A DNA stretch of 64,000 nt from Chitinophagaceae bacterium (GTDB lineage Bacteria; Bacteroidota; Bacteroidia; Chitinophagales; Chitinophagaceae): positions 186,001 through 250,000 of the forward strand of contig JADBXR010000005.1 in NCBI GenBank assembly GCA_020403425.1, read 5' to 3'. A program made the position numbers and the translations under genes. Numbering within the stretch: the stretch's first letter is position 1; each line of letters starts with the position of its first letter. Of the stretch, positions 52,127 through 60,417 are shown piece after piece. The notes beneath the pieces were generated by a model that made no database searches, was not told the DNA's origin, and saw only the letters and a list, made by a program, of their open reading frames with translations.

Positions 52127-52156
52127 ATCCCAATCACATAAGTATGTGATTGGGAT
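52127..52156. promoter_or_regulatory. Perfect 14-bp inverted repeat, candidate operator
   Basis: ATCCCAATCACATA (52127-52140) and its exact complement (52143-52156) are separated by AG. It lies 92 nt upstream of the hemerythrin start and 173 nt upstream of the TonB-receptor start, in a 295-nt divergent region with no gene. No T-run follows, so a protein-binding site is more likely than a terminator. Confidence 0.65.
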
Positions 52157-52329
52157 AAACGGGTCGTGGGGGCAATCAATGGTCGTTGACAGGAACAGTG
52201 CAGAAATTTGATGTAAAAATCGGACACGTCTTTTTATTCAGTAACCCTTTCATCTATGGCATTTGACGGTCTGTAAAACAACACACTGAGCGAGAACAAC
52301 AAGCCCCGATTTTTAGCAAAAGTTTGTAC

Positions 52330-54792
52330 ATGAAAAAGATATTCCTTGTTTGTATACTGGTGTTTTGCCTGAACAGTCATTCCGTGTTTGCGCAGGGATC
52401 CGGCAAATCCAGGGTCTCCGCGACCATTCATAATGAAAAAGACCAGGCCCTGGAGAATGCAACGGTCGAATTACTGAGATCCAAAGATTCTGCACTGGCC
52501 AGAACCATCATCAGTGACAAGAACGGCATTGCCGAATTTGAGAATGTGCAACCGGGTTCTTACCTCGCCAGGGTCAGCTCTATCAATTATGCCACACAGT
52601 ACACTAGGGCTATTACCATAGTTGCAGGTCAGTTAAGCGCCGAGCTGGGAACCATCCGTTTACAACCGGCCGCCAAAGAGATCGGCGAAGTGGTGGTTAC
52701 GGGAAGAAAACCATTTATCCAGCGTTTATCAGACAGGCTGGTGGTCAATGTAGAGAACAGCATTGTCAGCGCCGGCAGCACCGCAATGGACGTGCTGGAG
52801 CGTTCCCCCGGTGTATCGATAGACCAGAACGAAGCCATTGGCCTACGTGGTAAACAGGGAGTCATCATCATGATCGATGGTAAACCCACACCTCTTACCG
52901 GAGCCGACCTCGCCAGTTACCTGCGTGGTCTTCCGTCGAATGCCATTGAGCGCATCGATCTCATCACGCAACCCTCTGCCAAATACGACGCTGCGGGGAA
53001 TTCCGGCATCATCGACATCCGTATGAAAAAAGACCAGCGCCTTGGTGCCAATGGTACGGTTACGGCGGGTTACGGACAGGGGGTTTACTCCAAGGCCAAC
53101 GCAGGTACTACCCTGAACTACCGCAACAAAACAGTGAACCTGTTCGGCAATTACAATTATTCCTACCGGGTGAACATGAACCACCTGTCCCTCGACAGGA
53201 ATTTTTACAGTGGCGGTACTTTTAGCGGCGGCGACCTGAAAGACAACTATGCAAAGACTCCCGCCGGTTTTCATGCATTGCGCGTAGGGGCAGATTTTTT
53301 CCCCGACAAAAAGAACATCATTGGTTTTGTCGTTACACGGAACAGCGGTTCCTTCAATACTACCATCAACAACAATTCGGTAGTGATCGACGCGGCTCAC
53401 CAACAGGCATCTACCTTCCAGACAAGGGCCTTTAACAATAACGACAACCTCAATACGGTTGCCAATATCAACTTCAAACATAGTTTCAATACAACAGGCA
53501 AGGAACTTACGATAGATGCGGACTATGGAGAGTACAGCTCCTCCGCTATCAGCAATAACACAACCCGTTATTTCACACTCGGCGGGGGATCCCTTCAGCC
53601 CGATTATATCCTGAACGGTGACCAGGAAGGCAAACTTATTTTACGTACCGCCAAAGCGGACTATAGTAACCCGCTCAACAAAGGGGCCCGTTTTGAAGCG
53701 GGTGTGAAAACCAGCTACGTGTCTTCCGATAATGATGCAAAATTCTTTGACCTGAGCAGCGGCTCACCGGTAGACGATGTGACCAAGACCAACCGTTTCT
53801 TTTATGAAGAGTACAATAATGCCGCCTACGTCAATTTCAGCAAGGAGTTTACCAAGTTCAGCCTGCAGCTGGGTATGCGTGCAGAGCATACGAACGTAAA
53901 AACCCACCAGGTGAAAGGAGCTGTTTTCTTTGATTCCAGTTACCTGCAATTGTTCCCCAGTGCCTACCTCAATTACAAGATCAAGGACGACCAGACACTT
54001 GGCATTTCCGTGAGCCGCCGGATAGACCGACCCGGTTATGCCCAGCTGAACCCCTTCCTGTTCCTGATAGACGTGACCACCTACGCAACTGGTAAACCCT
54101 CCCTTTTGCCGCAGTTCACCTGGGCGTATGAGCTGAACTATACGATCAAAGGGATCAATGTTTCGTTGTCCTACAGTCATACTAAAAACAACCAGAACAT
54201 AGCCATAGCCCGTTTCAAAGATGTATTTCCCAACATACCCCAGGCAGATAATGTTACGGTACAGATCCCGATCAACCTGAGTTCATCGGATTATTATGGC
54301 ATTACGGTAGCAGCGCCATTGAAGATCAACAAGCGTTGGAACATGATCAACAATGCGAATCTCTACTACAATCATTTCAATGGATCATTGGGAGGCACTA
54401 CGCTGAACAATGGTAAACCGGCTTTTGATTACCGCATGAACAACACATTCACCCTGGGTAAAGGATGGATCACCGAACTGAATGGTAACTTCAGTTCCGG
54501 AGGGCAGTACGGCTTCATGGTACAGGACCCGTTATGGGGCATTGCATTGGGCGTTCAGAAGTCCATGCTGAAGAATAAGGGAACCCTTCGACTGAATGTG
54601 ACCGATATCTTCTGGACCAACCTGCCAAAAGCCGTGATCACCTATACCAACTATATAGAAAAATGGCATGCCAAAAGAGAAACAAGGGTTGCCACCATCA
54701 GTTTCACCTACCGCTTTGGGAAAAATACGGTACAGGCCGCACGTAAGAGGAATACGGCTTCTGAAGAAGAAAGACAACGCGCAGGTAATTAA
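52330..54792 (+). CDS. TonB-dependent receptor, outer-membrane beta-barrel family
   Basis: An 820-residue receptor starting MKKIFLVCILVFCLNSHSVF (52330). After the signal peptide there is a carboxypeptidase-regulatory-like domain (about 30-105), a plug (GEVVVTGRKPFIQRLSDRL to GNSGIIDIRMKK, about 115-235), and a long barrel of the OMP_b-brl_3 type, ending with FTYRFGKNTVQAARK and a charged tail. No SusD partner follows, so this is not a typical SusCD glycan locus; siderophore, peptide or metal uptake are options. Confidence 0.93.
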   Translation: MKKIFLVCILVFCLNSHSVFAQGSGKSRVSATIHNEKDQALENATVELLRSKDSALARTIISDKNGIAEFENVQPGSYLARVSSINYATQYTRAITIVAGQLSAELGTIRLQPAAKEIGEVVVTGRKPFIQRLSDRLVVNVENSIVSAGSTAMDVLERSPGVSIDQNEAIGLRGKQGVIIMIDGKPTPLTGADLASYLRGLPSNAIERIDLITQPSAKYDAAGNSGIIDIRMKKDQRLGANGTVTAGYGQGVYSKANAGTTLNYRNKTVNLFGNYNYSYRVNMNHLSLDRNFYSGGTFSGGDLKDNYAKTPAGFHALRVGADFFPDKKNIIGFVVTRNSGSFNTTINNNSVVIDAAHQQASTFQTRAFNNNDNLNTVANINFKHSFNTTGKELTIDADYGEYSSSAISNNTTRYFTLGGGSLQPDYILNGDQEGKLILRTAKADYSNPLNKGARFEAGVKTSYVSSDNDAKFFDLSSGSPVDDVTKTNRFFYEEYNNAAYVNFSKEFTKFSLQLGMRAEHTNVKTHQVKGAVFFDSSYLQLFPSAYLNYKIKDDQTLGISVSRRIDRPGYAQLNPFLFLIDVTTYATGKPSLLPQFTWAYELNYTIKGINVSLSYSHTKNNQNIAIARFKDVFPNIPQADNVTVQIPINLSSSDYYGITVAAPLKINKRWNMINNANLYYNHFNGSLGGTTLNNGKPAFDYRMNNTFTLGKGWITELNGNFSSGGQYGFMVQDPLWGIALGVQKSMLKNKGTLRLNVTDIFWTNLPKAVITYTNYIEKWHAKRETRVATISFTYRFGKNTVQAARKRNTASEEERQRAGN

Positions 54793-54800
54793 CAAAACGC

Positions 54801-54842
54801 ACTGCATCGGTAAGCTATCCACTCATGGTTTACCGATGCAGT
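54801..54842. terminator. Shared hairpin terminator between the TonB receptor and AraC genes
   Basis: ACTGCATCGGTAA (54801-54813) is exactly complementary to TTACCGATGCAGT (54830-54842); TTTT follows on the plus strand and GCGTTTT on the minus strand. The right arm includes the AraC stop codon. Confidence 0.75.
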
Positions 54843-55681
54843 TTTGCCAGTATGGGCAAGTGCGGTCTTAATTTTAGCAAAGTGTCCTTTTGTAAGAACT
54901 GCAGCAAATGTTTATAGAAATGACTATGGTCGTAATAGGCAAAACGCTCTGGAGTAAAAGTAGCGGGAGATGCCAGCAGCTGTTCCACTGCCTTGCGTAT
55001 GCGTAATATCTGAAGTACCTTTTTGGTGCTGATACCGGTATAGATCTCAAAATAGCGCTGCAGCGTTCGGGAGGAGACCTTATATTGTTCAGCAAGGTCT
55101 TCCACCGTTCTGCTGAAATCCATTTCCTGTTCGAATTCGGCAAGGATCTCATTCACGATCATCACCGGATGCAGTGATCCCTCGTATTGCTGTAACAGCT
55201 GGTTGAAATATTCTGAAAAAATAGTTACCCGTTCTGCAAAACTACCGGCCGATTTGGCTTTTTTCAGGATGGCACTGTCAGCAAGATAACTCAGTGGAAA
55301 AACAGATTCGCGGTATTCAGCAAAATTGATTTTCTTCTCCAGAATGATGGGTGAGGTCTTGAATTTGATGCCGAAAATCCGGTTACCGGCCTTATGGTAA
55401 CATTCCATGGCCTGGTTGCGTGGCAGAAAACCATCTGTCCGCATAGGAAAACGCTGTTTGCCCAATTGCAGGGTAAAGGGAGTTCCCAGGTTCACCAGGT
55501 ACGTGTAACCCGTATTGGGAAAAAGCACATCCGAGAAACCATCCGGATACTGTTTCCATAAACCGCCAAAATCGGTTTCCCAGAAATAATCGATAAAAAG
55601 TGCCAGGGACGCCGGTGATCTGCGACGATGGTAGTATTGAGAAAAATGGCGGACATCTATGAATTCAATATGCTGTGGCAT
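54830..55681 (-). CDS. AraC family transcriptional regulator
   Basis: A 283-residue regulator from MPQHIEFIDVRHFSQYY at 55681; ATG at 55720 would add 13 residues. The N-terminal half is a cupin-like DUF6597 sensing region (FWETDFGGLWKQYPDG, PRNQAMECYHKAG). The C-terminal AraC HTH pair is TVEDLAEQYKVSSRTLQRYFEIYTG and FAYYDHSHFYKHLLQF. The start codon is inside a perfect 16-bp inverted repeat, so autoregulation or translational masking is plausible. Targets are unknown. Confidence 0.88.
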   Translation of the reverse strand: MPQHIEFIDVRHFSQYYHRRRSPASLALFIDYFWETDFGGLWKQYPDGFSDVLFPNTGYTYLVNLGTPFTLQLGKQRFPMRTDGFLPRNQAMECYHKAGNRIFGIKFKTSPIILEKKINFAEYRESVFPLSYLADSAILKKAKSAGSFAERVTIFSEYFNQLLQQYEGSLHPVMIVNEILAEFEQEMDFSRTVEDLAEQYKVSSRTLQRYFEIYTGISTKKVLQILRIRKAVEQLLASPATFTPERFAYYDHSHFYKHLLQFLQKDTLLKLRPHLPILAKLHR

Positions 55682-55709
55682 TTTTAAAAATACAAATGCC
55701 ACAGCATAT
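55668..55709. promoter_or_regulatory. Perfect 16-bp inverted repeat over the AraC start codon
   Basis: ATATGCTGTGGCATTT (55668-55683) and AAATGCCACAGCATAT (55694-55709) are exact complements with a 10-nt spacer. The left arm contains the ATG at 55681 (read on the minus strand). It may be an operator or an RNA hairpin hiding the start. Confidence 0.7.
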
Positions 55710-55733
55710 GATCCATCCATTCATGTAATAAAC

Positions 55734-56483
55734 CTATGCCAGCTCACGGATCATCCGTGAGTGGGTCTTGTAGTATTTGTCGGGACTGTAAATAAACAGA
55801 CAGGTACCGTCTTTGATGGTTCCGATCACCTGCTTATACACATTTTTAGGCAGTGCCGGACAACCCTGGCTGCGCCCGATAAAACCCTGGCTCCTGATGA
55901 TCTCTTCATCCACATAAGTGGCACTATGCATCACGATGCCTCTTTTCAGCGCGTTGTCGTTAATGCCATCCTCTTCTCCCAGCAAACGCAGCGATTCGCC
56001 ATGTTTACCCTGGTAAGTATCGCCGGTGATATAGAAACCCAGGCTGCTCTTATTGCTGTTGGCCTTATTAGAGAATTGCGTGGGAAGTATCTGACCTGAG
56101 TTGCGCCCGTGCGATGTGTACGTGTGAAACAGCAACTCGCCAGCTTCCAGGTCGATCACGAACAACCTTTTTTTGCTGGAGGGCAGACTGAAATCAACGA
56201 TCGAAAGGATATTGTCCTTCATCACTTTTCCACTGCTGAGCAGATTATGAAAACCCGTAAGACCGTAGACGAACGCTTCGTGCGAAAGACCCAGCGACGC
56301 CAGATTCAAACGCTCATATAATTCCATTTTCTCAGCTACCGATGCAGGACGGGAACTGAGTTCCCTGGGTGCTGATACCGTTGGGGTTGGAGCCGGATCG
56401 GTAAAACTAAAAGCCATGGTCACAAACAATACTGCCGCTACCCATATCGGGGTATGCCATTTCCTTTGCCTGAATACTTTCAT
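55734..56483 (-). CDS. Murein L,D-transpeptidase catalytic domain family protein (YkuD_2)
   Basis: A 249-residue exported protein with a signal/anchor (about 10-27) and a YkuD_2 domain. The active-site block is GFIGRSQGCPALP with the catalytic Cys, preceded by the His in GIVMHSATYV. The family is predicted to cross-link or modify peptidoglycan, although biochemical proof for YkuD_2 is limited. It lies 13 nt upstream of the longest possible AraC frame, so the two may be co-transcribed. Confidence 0.88.
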   Translation of the reverse strand: MKVFRQRKWHTPIWVAAVLFVTMAFSFTDPAPTPTVSAPRELSSRPASVAEKMELYERLNLASLGLSHEAFVYGLTGFHNLLSSGKVMKDNILSIVDFSLPSSKKRLFVIDLEAGELLFHTYTSHGRNSGQILPTQFSNKANSNKSSLGFYITGDTYQGKHGESLRLLGEEDGINDNALKRGIVMHSATYVDEEIIRSQGFIGRSQGCPALPKNVYKQVIGTIKDGTCLFIYSPDKYYKTHSRMIRELA

Positions 56484-56689
56484 ATCGGTTAATTGGGGGT
56501 TTACAGTAAAATCCAGTAAAAACTGCCGAAAAGCGTTGGTTGGTAATGGTTGGATGCAAAATTACAAAATCTCTGCAACCGGGTGAAACAAGCGGCTCCG
56601 CTTTAACAGGGTTTTCAGAAAAAAGGGGCCATATAGACATACAGCCCCGTTTCGATTGCTTGCCATATAAAAGAACATCAATATACGTG

Positions 56690-56760
56690 AGGCCATGGGC
56701 AGGATCGAACTGCCGTAAAAGGTTTTGCAGACCTGTGCCTAACCGCTCGGCCACGTGGCC
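56690..56760 (-). tRNA. tRNA-Cys (GCA)
   Basis: On the minus strand a 71-nt cloverleaf: acceptor GGCCACG/CATGGCC, D-arm GCC-loop-GGC, anticodon loop CTGCAAA (anticodon GCA), T-arm GGCAG-TTCGATC-CTGCC, discriminator T. CCA is not fully encoded (TCA follows). The acceptor contains a C6-A67 mismatch and the anticodon stem a C-T mismatch at its base. Confidence 0.93.
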
Positions 56761-56785
56761 CTCTCAGTAGAAACTTTTTTGATGA

Positions 56786-56821
56786 AAGCCGTTATACCAT
56801 TTCGAAACGGTATAACGGCTT
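56786..56821. other. Strong stem-loop upstream of tRNA-Cys
   Basis: AAGCCGTTATACC (56786-56798) and GGTATAACGGCTT (56809-56821) pair perfectly; the loop ends close with TTTCGAAA. It lies 25 nt upstream of the tRNA 5' end. Without a T-run on either strand, a terminator is doubtful; it may be a processing or upstream-transcript element. Confidence 0.6.
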
Positions 56822-57011
56822 CACTCATACTTATAAGATCTCATATTTGCTATGCAAAGGTAAGACAATTTTATTAGTCTATCAAATTAATAGACTATAT
56901 GGTTTTCTTATTTTCGTCTTTCGAAAACAAAGGCATTGATATCCTTTATACTATATATCTGCACTTTACCAACAAACTGTCAGTAAAATACGCTGGATAA
57001 CCTGCCCCCTG

Positions 57012-57042
57012 TTTGTATGCAAGCTGGTTCCATAGTATCTTG
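57012..57042 (+). promoter_or_regulatory. uvrD-like gene promoter with both elements, near-leaderless
   Basis: TTTG (57012-57015), 20 nt, then TATCTTG (57036-57042). This matches the Bacteroidota arrangement of -33 TTTG and -7 TAnnTTTG with one T missing. The ATG follows 5 nt later. Confidence 0.55.
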
Positions 57043-57047
57043 CAGCC

Positions 57048-59426
57048 ATGCAAGCATACCTGGAGGGATTGAACGAACCGCAAATGGAAGCGGTTACGCA
57101 TATTAACGGCCCATTGATGATCATTGCCGGTGCAGGCAGTGGAAAGACCAAAGTACTCACTACCCGCATCGCCCACCTGATGGCGAACGGGGTTGACGCA
57201 TTCAATATACTCGCACTGACCTTCACCAATAAAGCCGCTGCCGAAATGAAGGAGCGGGTAGAGAAGATACTGGGTAATTCAGACGCCCGTAACCTCTATA
57301 TCGGCACATTCCACAGCGTATTTGCCCGGATCCTGCGCGGTGAGGCGCACCGGTTGGGTTATCCGAGCAATTTCACCATTTACGATACCGACGACAGTCG
57401 CTCCGTGATCAAGACCGTGATCAACGAACTGAACCTGGATGATAAACACTATAAACCCAGTGTGGTGCACAACCGCATCTCATCTGCCAAGAACGCGCTG
57501 GTGAGTCCGGCGGAATATGCGGTGGATTATTATATACAGCAGGAAGATATGCGCGCCAACCGGCCGGCCATTGCACAGATCTATGCAGCCTACGCCAGCC
57601 GCTGTTTCAAGAACGGGGCAATGGATTTTGACGACCTGTTGCTGAAGATGTATGAACTGCTCAAGAATTTTCCGGAGGCCCTGCACAAGTTCCAGCACAA
57701 GTTCAAATACCTATTGATAGATGAGTACCAGGATACCAATGCCGTACAGTACCAGATAGCCAAACTGCTCGCGGCCGCACACGAGAATATCTGCGTGGTG
57801 GGAGATGATGCACAGAGTATTTATAGCTTCCGTGGTGCCACCATTGAGAACATTCTCCAGTTCCAGAAAGATTACGATGATGTGAAAGTGGTGAAGCTGG
57901 AACAGAACTATCGCAGCAGTCAGAGTATCCTGAATGTGGCCAACGGGGTCATCAGCAACAACAAGGGCCAGATCCCCAAAAACCTATGGACCGAGAACAG
58001 TGAAGGAGAGAAAATCTGCCTGGTACGCACCATGACGGATAACGATGAGGGCAAATTCGTTGCCGATACCATCCAGGAACAAAAACTCCGCAATCATTAT
58101 TACAACCGCGACTTCGCCATCCTCTACCGTACCAATGCCCAGAGCCGCTCTTTTGAGGAAAGCCTGCGCCGAATGGGTATTGCCTACCGTATTTACGGAG
58201 GCGTCAGCTTTTACCAGCGGAAGGAGATCAAGGATTTCCTCGCCTACCTGCGCGTCATCGTCAATACGAAAGATGAGGAAGCGTTAAAACGTATCATCAA
58301 TTATCCGGCACGTGGTATTGGAAAGACCACGGTGGAGAAATGTGTGATCTTTGCCAATGAACAGAACATCCCCATGTTCGAAGTGCTGACACGTGCGGCC
58401 GAATTCGGATTCCGCGCAGGCACCCTGGAGACCCTGCAGAATTTTGTGACCATGATCCGCTATTTCCAGAGCATGCTTACCGACAAGAATGCTTATGATG
58501 TAGCGGTACAGGTTGGCAAACACACCAATATCGTCAAGGAGTTGTTCAGCGATAAGACCACCGAAGGGCTGGCGCGTTACGAGAACATACAGGAATTGCT
58601 CAACTCCATCAAGGAGTGGACAGAGAGCCCCGGTAATGAAGATGGTGAAGTGGGCGATAAAAGTATGGGCGCCTATCTGCAGCAGATCACCCTGCTCACG
58701 GATGCCGATGACGATAAGGAGAACAGTGATGTGGTGAAACTGATGACCATACACGCGGCAAAAGGTCTGGAATTCAGCTGCGTATTCGTGGCAGGCATTG
58801 AGGAAATGCTTTTCCCCAATGCCATGAGCATCAACACCCGCGAAGAGCTGGAAGAGGAGCGCCGTCTTTTTTATGTGGCCATTACCCGCGCCAAACAACG
58901 TTTGTGGCTCACCTATGCCAATACCCGTTATCGTTTTGGTCAACTGGTACAAAATGAACCCAGCCGTTTTATTGAGGAAATGCCGGAGCAGTATATCGAT
59001 AAAAGTTATGCCGGTGGCGGCGCCAGAAATCTTGGTGCAGAATGGGGCAGTGGTTATGAACGTATGCAGCGTGGTTTCGGCTTCGGCAATTCGGCTGCGG
59101 GTGCCGAAAAAAGATACGGCCCGCCTCCCACAAAAAAACCAGAGTCCAGGAACCAGAAACCAGAGACCAGGAACCAGAAACCAGAATACCTCCCCATCAA
59201 TCCGCCCGCCAATAAAGTGGTGGAGCACAGGCCTTCGGCCGATTTTGTGGCCAGCGATACCAGTCAGCTACAGGCCGGTCAGGAAGTGGAGCACCAGAAA
59301 TTCGGATTTGGTACCGTGATCAAAGTAGAGGGTTCTGCACATAATCCTGTTGCCACCATTCACTTTAAACTGAACGGCGAAAAAAAGATCATGCTCAACT
59401 ACGCCAAACTGCGGATCATTCAATAA
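57048..59426 (+). CDS. UvrD/PcrA-type 3'-5' DNA helicase
   Basis: A 792-residue superfamily 1A helicase. Motifs in order: Q-motif LNEPQMEAV, Walker A G28-AGSGK-T34, Walker B LLIDEYQDTN, GDDAQSIYSFRG, LEQNYRSSQ, VKLMTIHAAKGLEF and VAITRAKQRLWL. The tail has a PcrA-like HQKFGFGTVIKVEG segment that binds RNA polymerase in relatives. It acts in repair and in removal of proteins from DNA. Between core and tail is an insertion of a 7-residue repeat PE[S/T]RNQK, described separately. Confidence 0.95.
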   Translation: MQAYLEGLNEPQMEAVTHINGPLMIIAGAGSGKTKVLTTRIAHLMANGVDAFNILALTFTNKAAAEMKERVEKILGNSDARNLYIGTFHSVFARILRGEAHRLGYPSNFTIYDTDDSRSVIKTVINELNLDDKHYKPSVVHNRISSAKNALVSPAEYAVDYYIQQEDMRANRPAIAQIYAAYASRCFKNGAMDFDDLLLKMYELLKNFPEALHKFQHKFKYLLIDEYQDTNAVQYQIAKLLAAAHENICVVGDDAQSIYSFRGATIENILQFQKDYDDVKVVKLEQNYRSSQSILNVANGVISNNKGQIPKNLWTENSEGEKICLVRTMTDNDEGKFVADTIQEQKLRNHYYNRDFAILYRTNAQSRSFEESLRRMGIAYRIYGGVSFYQRKEIKDFLAYLRVIVNTKDEEALKRIINYPARGIGKTTVEKCVIFANEQNIPMFEVLTRAAEFGFRAGTLETLQNFVTMIRYFQSMLTDKNAYDVAVQVGKHTNIVKELFSDKTTEGLARYENIQELLNSIKEWTESPGNEDGEVGDKSMGAYLQQITLLTDADDDKENSDVVKLMTIHAAKGLEFSCVFVAGIEEMLFPNAMSINTREELEEERRLFYVAITRAKQRLWLTYANTRYRFGQLVQNEPSRFIEEMPEQYIDKSYAGGGARNLGAEWGSGYERMQRGFGFGNSAAGAEKRYGPPPTKKPESRNQKPETRNQKPEYLPINPPANKVVEHRPSADFVASDTSQLQAGQEVEHQKFGFGTVIKVEGSAHNPVATIHFKLNGEKKIMLNYAKLRIIQ
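59139..59186 (+). repeat. In-frame 21-nt tandem repeat inside the helicase gene
   Basis: Two copies of a 21-nt unit (59139-59159 and 59160-59180) differ at one base (T145/A166 in the last three digits), with a partial third to 59186. The unit is built of CCAGAA/CCAGGAA pieces and encodes PE(S/T)RNQK twice, between the helicase core and the C-terminal domain. Confidence 0.85.
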
Positions 59427-60175
59427 TGGAACTTCGCTTCCGAATGCGTATCGGGGAAACCCGTATATGCATAGGTGACCCTGCGTCTGGCCGGTTTACC
59501 CGCTGCATTGTACTCGTACTCATGCACAGTGGAACCATAGGACTGGCCATTCACGCCAATATATTCCTCTCGCAAGGGATTGTTCACAGAAAGCAGGTTG
59601 GCTGGTAAATACGGAAAGGTTTCCAGGTGTTCATAGGTATTCGGGCGATCGTCGTAGGCCAGTATATGCACTTCCTCCGTTTTTCTCCAGTCATCGTTTA
59701 TGTAATCGAAATGCTGTTTTACCACCACGTTGCCTTCCGCATTATATGTGTATCGGATACGGTTAAGCGGCCTTAGTGGCACCGGTGTATTGGCGTAATA
59801 ATTGGTACGCTCTGTTATTTTACCGTTCGTGTAGACAAACACAGAACGATATCGTAACACACCCAGATTGTTATAGGTCTCTATCTGCGTCAGCTGATCA
59901 CCATTATAAGTATATTTCCACTTGCCCCCGGCATTCACTTCTTGCAATTTTCCGTTGGTATACACAAAATCATAATTCGCCATCACAGAACTGTCTGCCA
60001 GGCGCCGTGTAAGGCGTTGGATGGAGCCATCCGCGTTATAGGCAACTTCCCAGCTGTCTCCATCTTTTTCCAGTTTACTGATGGCGTTGACGGGCATGGA
60101 AGGTGCAGGTACGGGATCTTTTTTACAGGCCACTGCGAAAAGCAATATTCCGACCACCAGTCGCACAGGATTCAT
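59420..60175 (-). CDS. Lipoprotein with YD-repeat-like sequence
   Basis: A 251-residue predicted lipoprotein from MNPVRLVVGILLFAVACKKD at 60175 (Cys17; a start at 60187 is possible). The mature protein contains tyrosine-rich repeats of RHS/YD style: KLEKDGDSWEVAYNADGS, KWKYTYNGDQLTQIETYN, RIRYTYNAEGN and HEYEYNAAGKPARRRV. Unlike toxins of the Rhs class it is short and has no core or toxin domain. Such small YD-like lipoproteins are common in Bacteroidota, with unknown roles. It overlaps the helicase end by 7 nt. Confidence 0.75.
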   Translation of the reverse strand: MNPVRLVVGILLFAVACKKDPVPAPSMPVNAISKLEKDGDSWEVAYNADGSIQRLTRRLADSSVMANYDFVYTNGKLQEVNAGGKWKYTYNGDQLTQIETYNNLGVLRYRSVFVYTNGKITERTNYYANTPVPLRPLNRIRYTYNAEGNVVVKQHFDYINDDWRKTEEVHILAYDDRPNTYEHLETFPYLPANLLSVNNPLREEYIGVNGQSYGSTVHEYEYNAAGKPARRRVTYAYTGFPDTHSEAKFHY

Positions 60176-60417
60176 TACAGCTATCATTTTCTTTTTTTGT
60201 GTGCAAATATCTCCTGCAGCCAATAGACTCCCTATCGCACAAATATGTAGGTATGATGAAAGGAGCATTCTCCGTAAGAACGGTCGGGAAGATTTTAGCG
60301 TTTTCTAAAAAATTTGTTATCAGCGCGTTACACATTTTGAGGTGGTGCATAATTCCAGTTGGCACAGTATTTGGATTTCACAGATCGAAAAGCATCCTTA
60401 ACCAAAAAACATCAACC

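Noticed and set aside
52330..54792. SusCD polysaccharide-utilisation locus
   Set aside because: The receptor is of the OMP_b-brl_3 type, there is no SusD gene, and no glycoside hydrolases adjoin.
59139..59186. Sequencing or assembly error in the helicase gene
   Set aside because: The frame stays open through the repeat and the C-terminal PcrA-like segment follows normally, so an in-frame biological insertion is more likely.
58284..59228. Long open frame antisense to the helicase gene
   Set aside because: Wholly inside a conserved helicase gene; its low-complexity WFLVPGLWFLVPG start is just the antisense of the tandem repeat.
59420..60175. Rhs/YD-repeat toxin
   Set aside because: Only about 250 residues, a lipoprotein, without Rhs core, cleavage motif or toxin tip.
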